From Aequoribacter sp049615385 (GTDB lineage Bacteria; Pseudomonadota; Gammaproteobacteria; Pseudomonadales; Halieaceae): a DNA stretch of 64,000 nucleotides. Both the position numbers and the translations under genes were made by a program. Where the stretch lies: the NCBI RefSeq assembly GCF_049615385.1, contig NZ_JBMZFL010000005.1. The stretch is one strand, 5' to 3'. Position 1 is the stretch's first letter, and each line of letters opens with the position of its first letter. Below are positions 25,911 through 35,500 of the stretch, piece after piece. Below the pieces are notes generated by a model that searched no databases, was not told where the DNA came from, and saw only the letters and a list, made by a program, of their open reading frames with translations.

Positions 25911-26369
25911 ATGTACTTTTTTCAAATTCGCCCACTGGGCCAGGCACTTATCTCATTGGCGTTTATAGCTTACACGCTTCTTAACCTAAACGGGCTCAGT
26001 GCAACAGGGGCCCTGAATGCCGATTCACTGAAAACACTATTTTGGCAAGCGGGCATTGCGCTCATCATTGCGGAAGTCGTTTTTCACGCAAGCCTTGCGA
26101 TTGCGTTTTGGAAGCAAGCAGATGCGGGAGAGGACGAACGTGATCATGGGATAGAACAAAAAGCCTTGGCACAAAGCAATTACGCGCACGGCGGCTTGCT
26201 GCTTATTATTTTTCTTGCATCGCTTGGGCACGAGCGTGTGCCAACTGACTTTTACTTTACCGAACTGGCAACCCACTACAACATCGCCATTCTAGCCGCC
26301 ATGGGCTATTTACTGATCGATGCTATCAAACACGGTGCGCAAGCTATCGCCTATTTTCGGAGTAACTAA
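25911..26369 (+). CDS. Four-TM membrane protein of HTH-linked pair
   Basis: The 152-residue protein has four hydrophobic helices (LISLAFIAYTLLNL, LIIAEVVFHASLAIAFW, GGLLLIIFLASLG, IAILAAMGYLLIDA) and a cytoplasmic loop with GEDERDHGIEQKA. It is coupled to an XRE-type regulator (TAATG overlap), an arrangement common for small membrane-protein/regulator modules of unknown function. No transport or enzyme motif was recognised. Confidence 0.75.
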   Translation: MYFFQIRPLGQALISLAFIAYTLLNLNGLSATGALNADSLKTLFWQAGIALIIAEVVFHASLAIAFWKQADAGEDERDHGIEQKALAQSNYAHGGLLLIIFLASLGHERVPTDFYFTELATHYNIAILAAMGYLLIDAIKHGAQAIAYFRSN

Positions 26370-26575
26370 TGGCCATTACAAATAAGGTCAAACTGCACCG
26401 AGTGATGTGTGGCGATATCACGCAAGCCGAGCTGGCCGAGGCGATTGGCGTGTCGCGCCAGACCATTATCGCCATCGAAAAAGGCACCTACAAACCGTCG
26501 CTCGAGGTGGCCTTAAAAATGGCTGCGCACTTTGGTGTTAAGGTTGAGGATGTGTTTCAGTTGGATGGTAAATAA
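26369..26575 (+). CDS. Small XRE-family (Cro/CI-like) regulator
   Basis: The 68-residue protein is almost only a helix-turn-helix: DITQAELAEAIGVSRQTIIAIEKG, with SLEVALKMAAHFGVKVEDVF. It resembles YozG/YgzD-like single-domain regulators. It probably autoregulates the operon through the inverted repeat at 25865-25902 and may respond to the membrane partner. Confidence 0.9.
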   Translation: MAITNKVKLHRVMCGDITQAELAEAIGVSRQTIIAIEKGTYKPSLEVALKMAAHFGVKVEDVFQLDGK

Positions 26576-26768
26576 GGAGGATTAAAACCCTACCAGCCCA
26601 GCGACTTTTGCCTCGATCCCGCCTTTGCTGAGATCGATAACACCCATACGGTTAATACCCGCTTGCAGCATCGACGTTCGGCATAAGTTCTGGACAGGAA
26701 TGCTAGCAGGTTACATTACTGTTTCTGCTAGCGCTCTTGCACGGCCCCGATCTGCGAGCGATTTTACG

Positions 26769-27218
26769 CTACGTAAGCTTTGTAACGAGATTCAGCACGG
26801 GCGGCACCAGCAGCCCCGCAACTAACATCAACAACAGCCCGCTTTGAAACCGCTGTGTGACTTGTATGGACTGAACGGCTAACTCGATAGGCGCGATCCG
26901 ATCTTCGAGCGCATTGAAACTTTTATCAAACTTCGCGTCTTGCTCGGCGAACCGCTTGTCGAATTTCGCATCCTGCTCCGCGAACCGCTTCTCGAATTTC
27001 GCCTCCTGCTCCGCAAACCGCTTTTCAATCATCACGCTCTGTTGTGCAAAACGCGCATCAAGCGTTGCATCCAGGTACTCTTTGGTCACCAAATTATCGA
27101 CGTACATACCCATTGCTCGCCCCACAGTGATCGCGTGTATCTCTGCCACCCGACGCTCTACCCCAGCCTCGGTGAGTTGTTTAACGTAGTCCAGAGTATC
27201 AAAGTTGAGTGCTGCCAC
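26769..27218 (-). CDS. DUF1640-like coiled-coil membrane protein, long type
   Basis: The 149-residue protein starts from GTG (SD AAGGA 7 bp upstream). Residues 1-50 resemble DUF1640 (FDTLDYVKQLTEAGV, AEIHAITVGRAMG). Residues about 55-110 are a coiled coil of 11-residue units (FDKRFAEQDAK). The C-terminus is one TM helix (SGLLLMLVAGLLVPPVLNL). It is one of eight paralogues in 26.7-43.3 kb. The bacterial function of DUF1640 is unknown; mitochondrial relatives (CCDC90/MCUR1) are inner-membrane coiled-coil proteins. Confidence 0.8.
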   Translation of the reverse strand: MAALNFDTLDYVKQLTEAGVERRVAEIHAITVGRAMGMYVDNLVTKEYLDATLDARFAQQSVMIEKRFAEQEAKFEKRFAEQDAKFDKRFAEQDAKFDKSFNALEDRIAPIELAVQSIQVTQRFQSGLLLMLVAGLLVPPVLNLVTKLT

Positions 27219-27340
27219 GTCAAGATCCTTGTTGTTTAAGACAGGACCTAGCTTAGAGTATCAAGCCACAAGCTGGGTCATCTAGCGCGGTCACTGGTCA
27301 TCCTAAAAGACCAAACCACACCAGGAACTGAACGCGAAAA

Positions 27341-27673
27341 CTAACCCACTAATTTCGCGATTTGTGGCAACAACACTGCGCCAATCACAAGAGCTTGTCC
27401 CCATTTCAGTACCCGCATGTCGCTCTCGGATTTGTTGAAACGTTGTTCGAATTTTGCGTCCTGCTCCGCGAAACGCTTTTCAAACTTAGCGTCCTGAGCG
27501 GCAAAGCGCGCATCTAGGGTTGCATCCAGGTACTCTTTGGTCACCAAATTATCGACGTACATACCCATTGCTCGCCCCACAGTGATCGCGTGTATCTCCG
27601 CCACTTGGCGTTCTACGCCAGCGTCGGTGAGTTGTTTAACGTATTCCAAAGTATCGAAGTTGAGTGCAGCCAC
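27341..27673 (-). CDS. DUF1640-like coiled-coil membrane protein, short type
   Basis: The 110-residue paralogue has the same N-terminus (FDTLEYVKQLTDAGV) but only two coil units (FEKRFAEQDAK, FEQRF) and a different tail: SESDMRVLKWGQALVIGAVLLP. It starts at GTG with a degraded SD (CGGATC for AGGATC). The 120 bp before it are nearly the same as those before the 26769 copy, so the promoter was duplicated together with the gene. Confidence 0.75.
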   Translation of the reverse strand: MAALNFDTLEYVKQLTDAGVERQVAEIHAITVGRAMGMYVDNLVTKEYLDATLDARFAAQDAKFEKRFAEQDAKFEQRFNKSESDMRVLKWGQALVIGAVLLPQIAKLVG

Positions 27674-27794
27674 GTCAAGATCCGTGTTGGTTGAGACAGG
27701 ACCTAGCTTAGAGTATCAAGGAACAAGTTGAGTCATCTATCACGGTCATTCGTCATCCTAAACGACCAAAACCACACCAAAAGTGAAGGCGCGA

Positions 27795-28080
27795 CTAAAC
27801 GGCTAATTTTGCTAGTTGAGGCAATACGACGGCGCCAATCAAAATGGCTTGGCCCTATTTTAGCACCCGCATGTCGCTCTCGGATTTGTTGAAGCGTTTC
27901 TCGAATTTCGTGTCTTGTTCCGACAGACGCCTTTCAAGCTTTGCGTCCGCTACATCAAAACGCGCATCCAAATAGTCTTTGGTACCCAAATTGTTAACGT
28001 AAAACCCCATGGCCTGCTACATCGTCATAGCGTGTATTTCCGCTACTGAGCTCCCCAACCACGAATCGATGAGCCTCCCG
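27795..28080 (-). pseudogene. Broken DUF1640 short-type paralogue
   Basis: This stretch matches the short-type copy at 29906-30166 but is interrupted. One stop lies at MTM*QAMG (near 28015, TAG for GAG), and RVLKWGQ has become RVLK*GQ (near 27857, TAG for TGG). Its start is joined directly to the stop of the long copy at 28082, the same junction as at 30201, showing that long and short copies were duplicated as a pair. Confidence 0.75.
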
Positions 28081-28081
28081 A

Positions 28082-28597
28082 TTAGCTGAAGCTCGATATT
28101 AGACTAAGCACTGGCGGCACCAGCAGGCCCGCAACTAAAATCAACAACAGGCCGCTTTGAAACCGTTGTGTGACCTGTATGGACTGGACGGCTAACTCCA
28201 TAGGCGCTATGCGATCCTCGAGCGCATTGAAACGTTTATCAAACTTCGCATCTTGCTCAGCGAAACGTTTATCAAACTTCACGTCTTGCTCAGCGAAACG
28301 TTTATCAAACTTCACGTCTTGCTCAGTGAAACGTTTATCAAACTTCACGTCCTGCTCCGCGAACCGCTTGTCGAATTTCGCATCCTGCTCCGCGAACCGC
28401 TTTTCAATCATCACGCTCTGTTGTGCAAACCGCGCATCAAGCGTTGCATCTAGGTACTCTTGTGTTACCAGATTGTTGACGTACATACCCATGGCGCGCC
28501 CCACAGTAATTGCGTGTATTTCTGCCACCTGCCGCTCTACACCAGCGTCAGTGAGTTGTTTAACGTATTCTAGAGTATCAAAGTTGAGTGCAGCCAC
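28082..28597 (-). CDS. DUF1640-like coiled-coil membrane protein with five 33-bp repeats
   Basis: The 171-residue long-type paralogue starts at GTG with AAGGA 7 bp upstream; a frame to 28642 adds a non-homologous leader. Its coil region has five hendecad units (FDKRFAEQDVK etc.), more than any sister copy, then the TM tail SGLLLILVAGLLVPPVL. The near-identical DNA units suggest recent slippage expansion; the coil length may set the reach of the protein from the membrane. Confidence 0.8.
   Translation of the reverse strand: MAALNFDTLEYVKQLTDAGVERQVAEIHAITVGRAMGMYVNNLVTQEYLDATLDARFAQQSVMIEKRFAEQDAKFDKRFAEQDVKFDKRFTEQDVKFDKRFAEQDVKFDKRFAEQDAKFDKRFNALEDRIAPMELAVQSIQVTQRFQSGLLLILVAGLLVPPVLSLISSFS
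28233..28397. repeat. 33-bp tandem repeat (5 units) inside a coiled-coil gene
   Basis: Five 33-bp units at 28233, 28266, 28299, 28332 and 28365 begin CGTTTATCAAACTTC or a close variant. Each encodes an 11-residue coiled-coil unit on the minus strand. The reading frame is kept, so it is a coding minisatellite and not a CRISPR array. Confidence 0.9.
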
Positions 28598-28844
28598 GTC
28601 AAGATCCTTGTGTTCCAAGTGAACTGTCAGCTTAATTTGCAACGTTTAGGATTAGGCCATCATCTCAAACCATTAATCATCAACATAAACCATCCTAGAA
28701 TCAAAACTGAACAGAGCTAGGGAGCGCCTTGTATTCCAAAGCACGAAAGTAGTGCTCTGAATCACCTACCAAGTTCAGTCTAGCCTAAAGCCATTGCACT
28801 CGTAATTGAGGAATACAAAACAATCTGTTATTTTCAAGGTGGTA

Positions 28845-29222
28845 ATGCAGGTAACAGTAGGAATGTTTTGGGGTTTTTGGGATTTTTGGGATTTTTGGGA
28901 TTTTTGGGACGAGACAGTGGGCTTAGAAGACCGAGATTACATGCGACAACGTCACCCAAGGTCGTGCACTTGTGCGGTGTGCATTGGTGAGAGGGGCAGA
29001 GACCTAACTCCCGAAGAATATAATAGAGTCAAACGCCTACTCGAGGGCACGCCGAAAACACGCACTCACATAAAACGCAGTGCGATCATTGCCTCTGTAT
29101 CTCTCGTGGCAGGCATATGGATAGTCTTGACGCTACCCCAACTTTCTGTTGTTGAATTCAAACAATGTTTAATCGCCACACTCAATGAAGTTTCTCGGCC
29201 CCTTGAACTTGCTGCCCGCTAG
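28845..29222 (+). CDS. Unknown small membrane protein with CxCxxC and FWD repeats
   Basis: If begun at ATG 28845 (AAGGTGG just upstream) the 125-residue protein has four FWD tripeptides, a Cys cluster CTCAVC, a basic stretch and one TM helix (IIASVSLVAGIWIVLTL). A TTG at 28806 and ATGs at 28863 or 28941 are other possible starts; only 28941 would skip the FWD repeat. I do not recognise it. It lies 9 bp before the thermonuclease gene, so it may be cotranscribed. Confidence 0.45.
   Translation: MQVTVGMFWGFWDFWDFWDFWDETVGLEDRDYMRQRHPRSCTCAVCIGERGRDLTPEEYNRVKRLLEGTPKTRTHIKRSAIIASVSLVAGIWIVLTLPQLSVVEFKQCLIATLNEVSRPLELAAR
28874..28909. repeat. 9-bp tandem repeat (TTTTTGGGA x4)
   Basis: Four exact TTTTTGGGA copies are in tandem, preceded by a partial copy. 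In the plus-strand frame they encode FWD four times. Being 3n, copy-number change would not shift the frame. Confidence 0.95.
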
Positions 29223-29231
29223 TCAAACATA

Positions 29232-29834
29232 ATGATCGAGACGAGCATACAAAGTTCTCCCAAATCTAGAGCTATGGTTTGCATCTTCAACGATATCGCA
29301 TCAAGATGGCATGCAACTCGGAAAGCGCTATGTCTCGCTTTATGTGTCACAGTAATATCTGCAGGCCCAGCTTACGCAGACATTACAGCAAAGGTCATTA
29401 ACATTATCGATGGCGATACCATTAAAATTCGTCTAGACGGTAACGTCCTCAAAGTGCGCTTGCAGGGAATCGATGCCCCCGAACGCGGTCAGCCTTTCAA
29501 CAAAGAATCCACTAGGCACTTAAAATCTTTGATTGCTGGCGAAATGGTGACCATCAGGGCATCCAAAACCGACCGCTACGGCCGCATCATCGGTCAGATA
29601 TTCGCCACACCAAAAAACTGCAAAACCTGCCCACACTCTTGGGATATTAACCTAGAGCAAATAAAAGCCGGGTATGCTTGGTGGTACAAGTATTACTCGA
29701 AAGAACAATCGTGGTCAGACCAGCGAGCGTACAGAACAGCACAGAGTAAGGCTAGATCAGAAAGATTGGGATTGTGGGCCGAGCCCAACCCGATCAACCC
29801 CTATGATTGGCGCAAACAAAAACGATACGAGTAG
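29232..29834 (+). CDS. Secreted thermonuclease (SNase family)
   Basis: The 200-residue protein has a signal peptide (LCLALCVTVISAGPAYA) and a staphylococcal nuclease fold: IDGDTIKIRL, LQGIDAPERGQ with catalytic Arg/Asp/Glu residues, DRYGRIIGQ and an SERLGLW tail. It cleaves DNA and RNA with Ca2+ outside the cytoplasm. It is flanked on both sides by long/short pairs of DUF1640 paralogues, suggesting cargo of a duplicated segment. Confidence 0.9.
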   Translation: MIETSIQSSPKSRAMVCIFNDIASRWHATRKALCLALCVTVISAGPAYADITAKVINIIDGDTIKIRLDGNVLKVRLQGIDAPERGQPFNKESTRHLKSLIAGEMVTIRASKTDRYGRIIGQIFATPKNCKTCPHSWDINLEQIKAGYAWWYKYYSKEQSWSDQRAYRTAQSKARSERLGLWAEPNPINPYDWRKQKRYE

Positions 29835-29905
29835 CATGCGGCCTGTGCCGGTGGCGGAGACCGATAAATTTACACGATTGGCTATGGTGCTTATCACATC
29901 TCGTT

Positions 29906-30166
29906 TCAGACGCTATATAACACCAACTTCGCGAGCTGAGGCAACAGAACAGCACCAATCAAAATGGCTTGGCCCCATTTTAGCACCCGCATATCGCTCT
30001 CGGATTTATTGAAGCGTTTCTCGAATTTCGCGTCTTGCTCACCGGAACGCTTATCGAATTTCGCTTCAAACGCTTCAAAACGCGCATCCAAGTAGTCTTT
30101 GGTAACCAAATTGTTAACGTAAAACCCCATGGCTTGCTCCATCGTCATAGCCTGGGTTTCCGCCAC
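29906..30166 (-). CDS. N-terminally truncated DUF1640 short-type paralogue
   Basis: An 86-residue frame from GTG 30166 keeps the middle (MTMEQAMGFYVNNLVTKDYLDARF), a short coil and the tail RVLKWGQAILIGAVLLPQ. The segment encoding the family N-terminus is joined in-frame to the stop region of the upstream long copy (…IEPELIQQHTDAGV) and has no start codon there. It may be expressed as a shortened protein or be decaying. Confidence 0.55.
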   Translation of the reverse strand: MAETQAMTMEQAMGFYVNNLVTKDYLDARFEAFEAKFDKRSGEQDAKFEKRFNKSESDMRVLKWGQAILIGAVLLPQLAKLVLYSV

Positions 30167-30201
30167 GGACCTCGCTACCCCAGCGTCTGTGTGTTGTTGG
30201 A

Positions 30202-30585
30202 TTAGTTCAGGCTCGATACTAGACTAAGCACGGGCGGCACTAACAAACCTGCCACCAAGAGTAAAAGCAAACCGCTTTGGAACCGCTGTGTGATCTGCAT
30301 CGAACGAACTGCTAACTCGATGGGCACAACGCGGGAATCAAATCGATTCTCTAGCGCATTAAAACGCTTCTCGAATTTCGTGTCCTGTTCTGACAGACGC
30401 CTTTCAAGCTTTGCGTCAGATACATCAAAACGCGCATCCAAATAGTCTTTGGTAACCAAATTATTAACGTAAAACCCCATGGCCTGCTCCATCGTCATAG
30501 CGTGGATTTCCGCTACTGACCGGTCTACCCCAGCGTCGGTGAGTTGTTGGACGTATTTCAAAGTATCAAAGTTGACAGCTGCCAC
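30202..30585 (-). CDS. DUF1640-like coiled-coil membrane protein, long type
   Basis: The 127-residue long-type copy starts at GTG 30585 (SD AAGGA). It has FDTLKYVQQLTDAGV, a short coil (EQDTKFEKRFNALENRF) and the TM tail SGLLLLLVAGLLVPPVL. It has fewer coil units than the 28082 copy. It and the following truncated copy form a pair like 28082 plus its pseudogene. Confidence 0.78.
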   Translation of the reverse strand: MAAVNFDTLKYVQQLTDAGVDRSVAEIHAMTMEQAMGFYVNNLVTKDYLDARFDVSDAKLERRLSEQDTKFEKRFNALENRFDSRVVPIELAVRSMQITQRFQSGLLLLLVAGLLVPPVLSLVSSLN

Positions 30586-30898
30586 GTCAAGATCCTTGTG
30601 TTCATCGTAAAGGGGTGGCGTATTGTGCAACGTCTAGGATTAGGCCATCATCAAAAGCCATTAATCATCAACAATCGTCAATTGTGTACCCCACTGGCGC
30701 CATGTTCACGTGCCAGAGAACGTAGACCCAATGAATACACCAAATGCACGGGTTCCGGGTTGAGTTCTGCCGTTTGTCAATAAGGCTTATTGTCGATTGT
30801 TAAAAAGCGTCGCCGGAATCGTTTTTGTCTGAGCGATACTTTGTGAGAAATTAATCGATAAACATTGAAAATGTCGGCGCACCCTGAAGAACACCAGA
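30586..30898. other. Intergenic region, no gene seen
   Basis: About 310 bp separate the DUF1640 copy from the end of the methyltransferase-HNH gene. It holds the upstream region shared with other DUF1640 copies (GTCTAGGATTAGGCCATCAT). No terminator with a clear U tract was found after the methyltransferase gene. Confidence 0.45.
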
Positions 30899-32581
30899 TT
30901 ACCTCGGCCCCCACTCCGCCAACTGCTGGTCATGCTTGATCTTCGCACGTTGATGCAGCATGGCCTCATACACAGACTCTAGAGTCAACGCGTCGCGAGA
31001 TAAGCCTGGTAAAGACACGAGCGCTTCCTCATTGAATTGCTGTTCTATAGAGCTGGAGCAATAGGCCCTGCCCCACCACTCTATGATGCGCGAGCTTGCC
31101 CTGTGCATTGCAACTTGCGAGGGTAACCTGTCCGATTTTTGCGCGTTTATATTGGAGCTACACGGCAACAAGTTCCATAAATCGTTATTAGGCCAACGAG
31201 CCCATGGAAACGCATGGTCAATATCCAGTTCTTTGCTGCGCTTTCCGGTCCACGTGCAAGCGATCACATCTCCTCGTTTTCGCAGCTCATTAACTCGCGC
31301 TCGCACCTGACCGGTGAATCGAACTGAATCCTCCCAGCGGAAGGCATTTGCAAGCGAGGGGCCACGATCGCGGACGCTGTAATCCCAGCGCCCCATTAGC
31401 TGCTGCCATTCGTGCACGATGGTGGGTTCGAGCCAGCATGCGTATTGCCCCAGCGTCTGCCAGATCCCCGCGGGAATTCTAACCTCACCGAAACGACTTA
31501 GGTATTCTAGATTGACCATCAATGCAGTCTTGATTCTTGTAGGAGTGGCACACCGGGTATCAAATACCGCTCTATTCGTACCCGGGAATGTTGTGTAATG
31601 CGCAGGGTTTTTGTGAATTGCGCGGCACGCATCGATGAGTGCTTGCTCTAGTATTTTGGCCCGCTCTGGCGCAAGGACAGCCCCCAACCGTAACTCGGGG
31701 TCTGCAAAATCCATCAATGCATTAAATGCGCGCTTCGCAAACCCTGGGTTGGCTTTGGCCAACTGTGGTAGTTGATGCTGCAGTATCAGCAGTTTGTATT
31801 GCTTCAACCAAAGCAACCCGACCAAACCCAGAGGAATTGTCACCGATACGTCGTCTCGTTTAATCACCGCACCGGGGTAGCTTTCAGCAATGCGAGACAA
31901 CACCCGCAAAAGGCCCAACTTGTAGGTCGCTGTTTTATCATCATTGATAATGATATGACGCAGTAAAGATAAGCCACCGCTGCCATCATCAGGACTTTGA
32001 TAGGCTAAATAACCCCAAGTAACATGAGACCGCTGGACATCCTGTGTCTGCGTCCAAAGTAGCTTATTCAGAGCCCGGTCTTTGGCGTATTGATCAAGTT
32101 CTTCCGGTGACACCTCATGAAACTGGCGCGCCGCGTTTTCATCTTTATCGCTACCTTGCCGCAGCAAAAAGACGATCACACCGCCGGGGTTTAATAGCTC
32201 GCTTAGAATTCGAAAAGCACGATCACGAACGTTCGGCTTTACGTGCTGCCAGACTGCGGATAATAGAATCAGGTCAAAGCGATAGCCAATGCTTCGGACT
32301 TTAAAAAGCTCTGGCATCGAGTCAGCCAGCCATTCAATGGCGTAGCCTTTTGAATTGGCAATGCCCTGCTCTCTAAGCTCACTGGGTTCTACAGCAATGA
32401 CATCCCAGCCTTTGTCTGCAAGCCAACGAGCGTCGCGACCCGAGCCCGCCCCAACATCTAAGGCCAATTTTGGCTTAAGTGAATCGAGTAGCGATAGCCA
32501 TGGCTTGTGCACTTCATCAGAGCTTATGGCATCGTACTGCGCGGCAAGGTCTTTGGGCGAATGATTGTAGTAATCAGCCAT
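30899..32581 (-). CDS. SAM methyltransferase fused to HNH nuclease
   Basis: The 560-residue protein begins with a class I methyltransferase: LALDVGAGSGRDARWLADKG (residues about 36-55), AVEP, and DLILLSAVWQH. No NPPY or DPPY motif of N6-adenine DNA methyltransferases is seen, so the methyl target is open. Residues about 175-430 are a helical region of unknown type. Residues about 437-485 form an HNH-type site (TWTGKRSKELDIDHAFPW, NDLWNLLPCSSNINAQKSD), with His456 and the late Asn as metal/catalytic candidates. It starts 2 bp after the helicase stop, so it is translationally tied to it. Nuclease plus methyltransferase in one chain points to nucleic-acid defence or repair. Confidence 0.82.
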   Translation of the reverse strand: MADYYNHSPKDLAAQYDAISSDEVHKPWLSLLDSLKPKLALDVGAGSGRDARWLADKGWDVIAVEPSELREQGIANSKGYAIEWLADSMPELFKVRSIGYRFDLILLSAVWQHVKPNVRDRAFRILSELLNPGGVIVFLLRQGSDKDENAARQFHEVSPEELDQYAKDRALNKLLWTQTQDVQRSHVTWGYLAYQSPDDGSGGLSLLRHIIINDDKTATYKLGLLRVLSRIAESYPGAVIKRDDVSVTIPLGLVGLLWLKQYKLLILQHQLPQLAKANPGFAKRAFNALMDFADPELRLGAVLAPERAKILEQALIDACRAIHKNPAHYTTFPGTNRAVFDTRCATPTRIKTALMVNLEYLSRFGEVRIPAGIWQTLGQYACWLEPTIVHEWQQLMGRWDYSVRDRGPSLANAFRWEDSVRFTGQVRARVNELRKRGDVIACTWTGKRSKELDIDHAFPWARWPNNDLWNLLPCSSNINAQKSDRLPSQVAMHRASSRIIEWWGRAYCSSSIEQQFNEEALVSLPGLSRDALTLESVYEAMLHQRAKIKHDQQLAEWGPR

Positions 32582-32583
32582 GA

Positions 32584-35500
32584 CTACCCCACCGCCGCAA
32601 CAAACGCACTATACAAATCGCCCGGCAATCGATGCTCTAACTGCCATTTAATCGCCATAGGCCGCTCGCCCTCGTGCGATACATAGTTTGCTTTGCCCAA
32701 ACACCAGAAAGCGCGGTCATCGGATGTCTCGCGAGCGAACAAGGCTATATTAGTGCTTTGCTGCTTTTGATTCACGTAACGTCTGCCTGTTGGGCTTGCT
32801 TCGGTGGTACCCGACTGACTTTCCCAATGAATTAGCGTTTGATTGATGGCGTAGTCGCGATACATGGTCGTGGGGCTAAAACGCCCAGGGGTTTTACTTA
32901 ATGTAAATACCAGCACGTCGGTCTGATTTGCTTTGGACCATTTAACACCCTCACGCCAAGTAGGTGTCAGCGCCTTGTCGCCCTCACCAAAAGCGGCAAG
33001 TAATTCGATACGGGTATAGCGGGCATAGATTTGCAAAGGCACCGGGCCATTTAGATCATAAGCCAGGTGTTTATGATTTACTCTCGTTCTTAACAAAGGC
33101 AACAGCTCTTGAAGTTCCTTTAACACCTGCGGATGCTGCCAAACCAAATCCACCGCCTGCGTCATAGACATGTCGTTGTCTTTCAGCTCATTAAGCAACG
33201 GCGCTATAAGCATTCTAAGCAACCTTTGCTTGCGTTCTACAAGCAAGCTCAGTGGCGGCGGTTGGCTTGCGCTCACCCAACGAGTGAACTGGTCAATACG
33301 CTCGTAATCATCAATATGTAGCATGCGCCCTATTGCCGCCCTGAGTGTTCGCTCTTTCGGACCTGGCGGCAAGGTAGAGATCCCAGCGTCTTCGCAAAGT
33401 GCGCTCCATGAATTGTCACCGCCCCCTTTATAAACATCTTCCAACTCGAGGCCCGTGTGCTCTAAGAACAATGCCAGACTCACGTCATTGAATCGAGCTG
33501 TTAGCGTTTTGAGTTCTTTAACGAGGGCTTTTCGACCACTTGGAATTGCACTTTTTAGGCTCTTGAGAATGGTTTGTTGGGCAACGGCGTCTAGTTCCAT
33601 GTAACAACCGGAAGGCAAATAGGGGAATCCCTGCTCTACCTGCCGCTCTAGATCTTTGCGGGTGCCGCCCAATAAAGCGCCCAGGCGCTTATCAAAACGA
33701 TACTCCTTACGATGCTGCCCGACAAAATCCAAAACTAAGCATGTGGTTTTATCGGTGGCTCTGCGAAGCCCTCGCCCTAACTGCTGAATAAAAATCGTGG
33801 CACTTTCGGTGGGTCGCAAAAGCAACAGCGTGTTTACTTTCGGGATATCTACGCCTTCATTGAATACATCCACCGAGAACACAAAGCGCAGCGCACCGTT
33901 GCTTAATTGGTTTAAGGCGTAGTCTCGATCGTTACTCGATGTTTTGCCAGAGACTGCCTTCGACGCAATACCGGCATCACTAAATTTACGCGCCATAAAT
34001 TCAGCATGCGCAACACTCACACAAAAGCCTAAACCAGTGACCGAATCGAGCGATTCGGCTTTGTCTGATAACTCGGTAATAACGCGCCGCATCCAAATAT
34101 CATCGGCGGTGTATAGGTTATTCAGCTCATTGACATCATACCCCTGCCCGCGCCGCCACGTGATATTCGACAAATCCGTACCGTCGTACACACCATAGTA
34201 TTCAAAAGGTACCAGGGTATTTTGATCTATAGCATCCCAAAGTCTTAGCTCTGCGGTGATTTGATTGTTGACCAGGTCCAGCAGCGATTCGCCGTCAGAA
34301 CGCTCGGGCGTGGCCGTCAAGGCCAGCATCTGGTAGGGCTTTAAGTGCGCTAGCAATGTCTTGTAAGTCGGTGCTGCCGCGTGACGAAACTCGTCGATGA
34401 TGACGACATCGTAATGATCAGGCGGTATCCGGCCTAAATCTGCTTTTGCTAGTGTCTGCACCGAGGCAAATACGTGCTCGAATCGGGTTGGTCTCTCACC
34501 ATCCACCCACAATTCGCCAAACTGATAGTCCTGTAAGATGTACTGAAAGGTCTCGAGACTTTGTTTTAGAATTTCTTTGCGATGCGCCACAAACAGCAGG
34601 CGCGCGCGTGGTAAGGTTTTACGCAGGCGCGAGTAATCCACGCCCGCCATCACCGTCTTGCCGGTACCTGTAGCAGAGACCAATAAGTTGCTGTGCTGCC
34701 CTGCCTCCCGTGCAACTTCGATTTGTTCGAGCAGCCGCTCTTGAAAAGGCTTTAGCGTAATTTCAAAAAATACACCTGGCGCTCTATTTTGTGGTTTATC
34801 TTCAAGCAGCGTATTACGCTTAAAGTCGTTCGCATCGAAGTCTTCAAAGTCACCGCTTTCCCAGTAGGCATCAAACATCGACGCAACTTTGCGAGTTAGA
34901 TCGGGATTGCGCAAGGCCGAAGCGCGTACGTTCCATTCTTTACCGGTATCTTGGGCTGAATGCGTCAGATTCGAAGATCCTATATAGGCTGTGCTGGCAC
35001 CAGAGCGACGGTAAAAATACCAGGCTTTAGCGTGCAAGCGCGTCATACCCACATCGTACGATACACGAATCTCAGCGCCCAGTTCCTGCAACGCCTCGAG
35101 CGCTCGCAACTCGGTGCTGTTGGTATAGGTAGTCGTCAAGAGACGCAGACGCGGCTTACCGGGCTTAGCTAAAAAGGTTTTAAATTCTTGCAGGAATTTT
35201 TTAATGCCGCTGTAGCGCACAAAAGCCATCACAATATCAATTCGGTCAGCGGAGTGAATTTCGCCTTTTAGCTGGGCCGCAACCTTGGGCTCGTGTTTAT
35301 CATTGGTGATAAGCGTGGTGTCCAGCAAGGGCGTCAGCGGCTGAGTCAGTCGTGCTGCCGAGCCGTCTTGCCGTAGCGTATATATTTCATTGAGCACTTC
35401 CAGCGATGCAGGCAGATAATCCTGCTGCAGGTCGCCAGCTTTGGTGTAACTGCCCGCCACATCGATTAGCTTATTTACCATTTCTGCGCTGGCGGCCAAG

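Noticed and set aside
26582..26671. Minus-strand 29-residue frame ending VAGLVGF
   Set aside because: It looks faintly like the C-terminus of a larger protein, but no extension upstream and no match I recognise; kept as non-coding.
28233..28397. 33-bp repeats as a CRISPR array
   Set aside because: Units are contiguous without spacers and lie in a coding frame of a coiled-coil gene.
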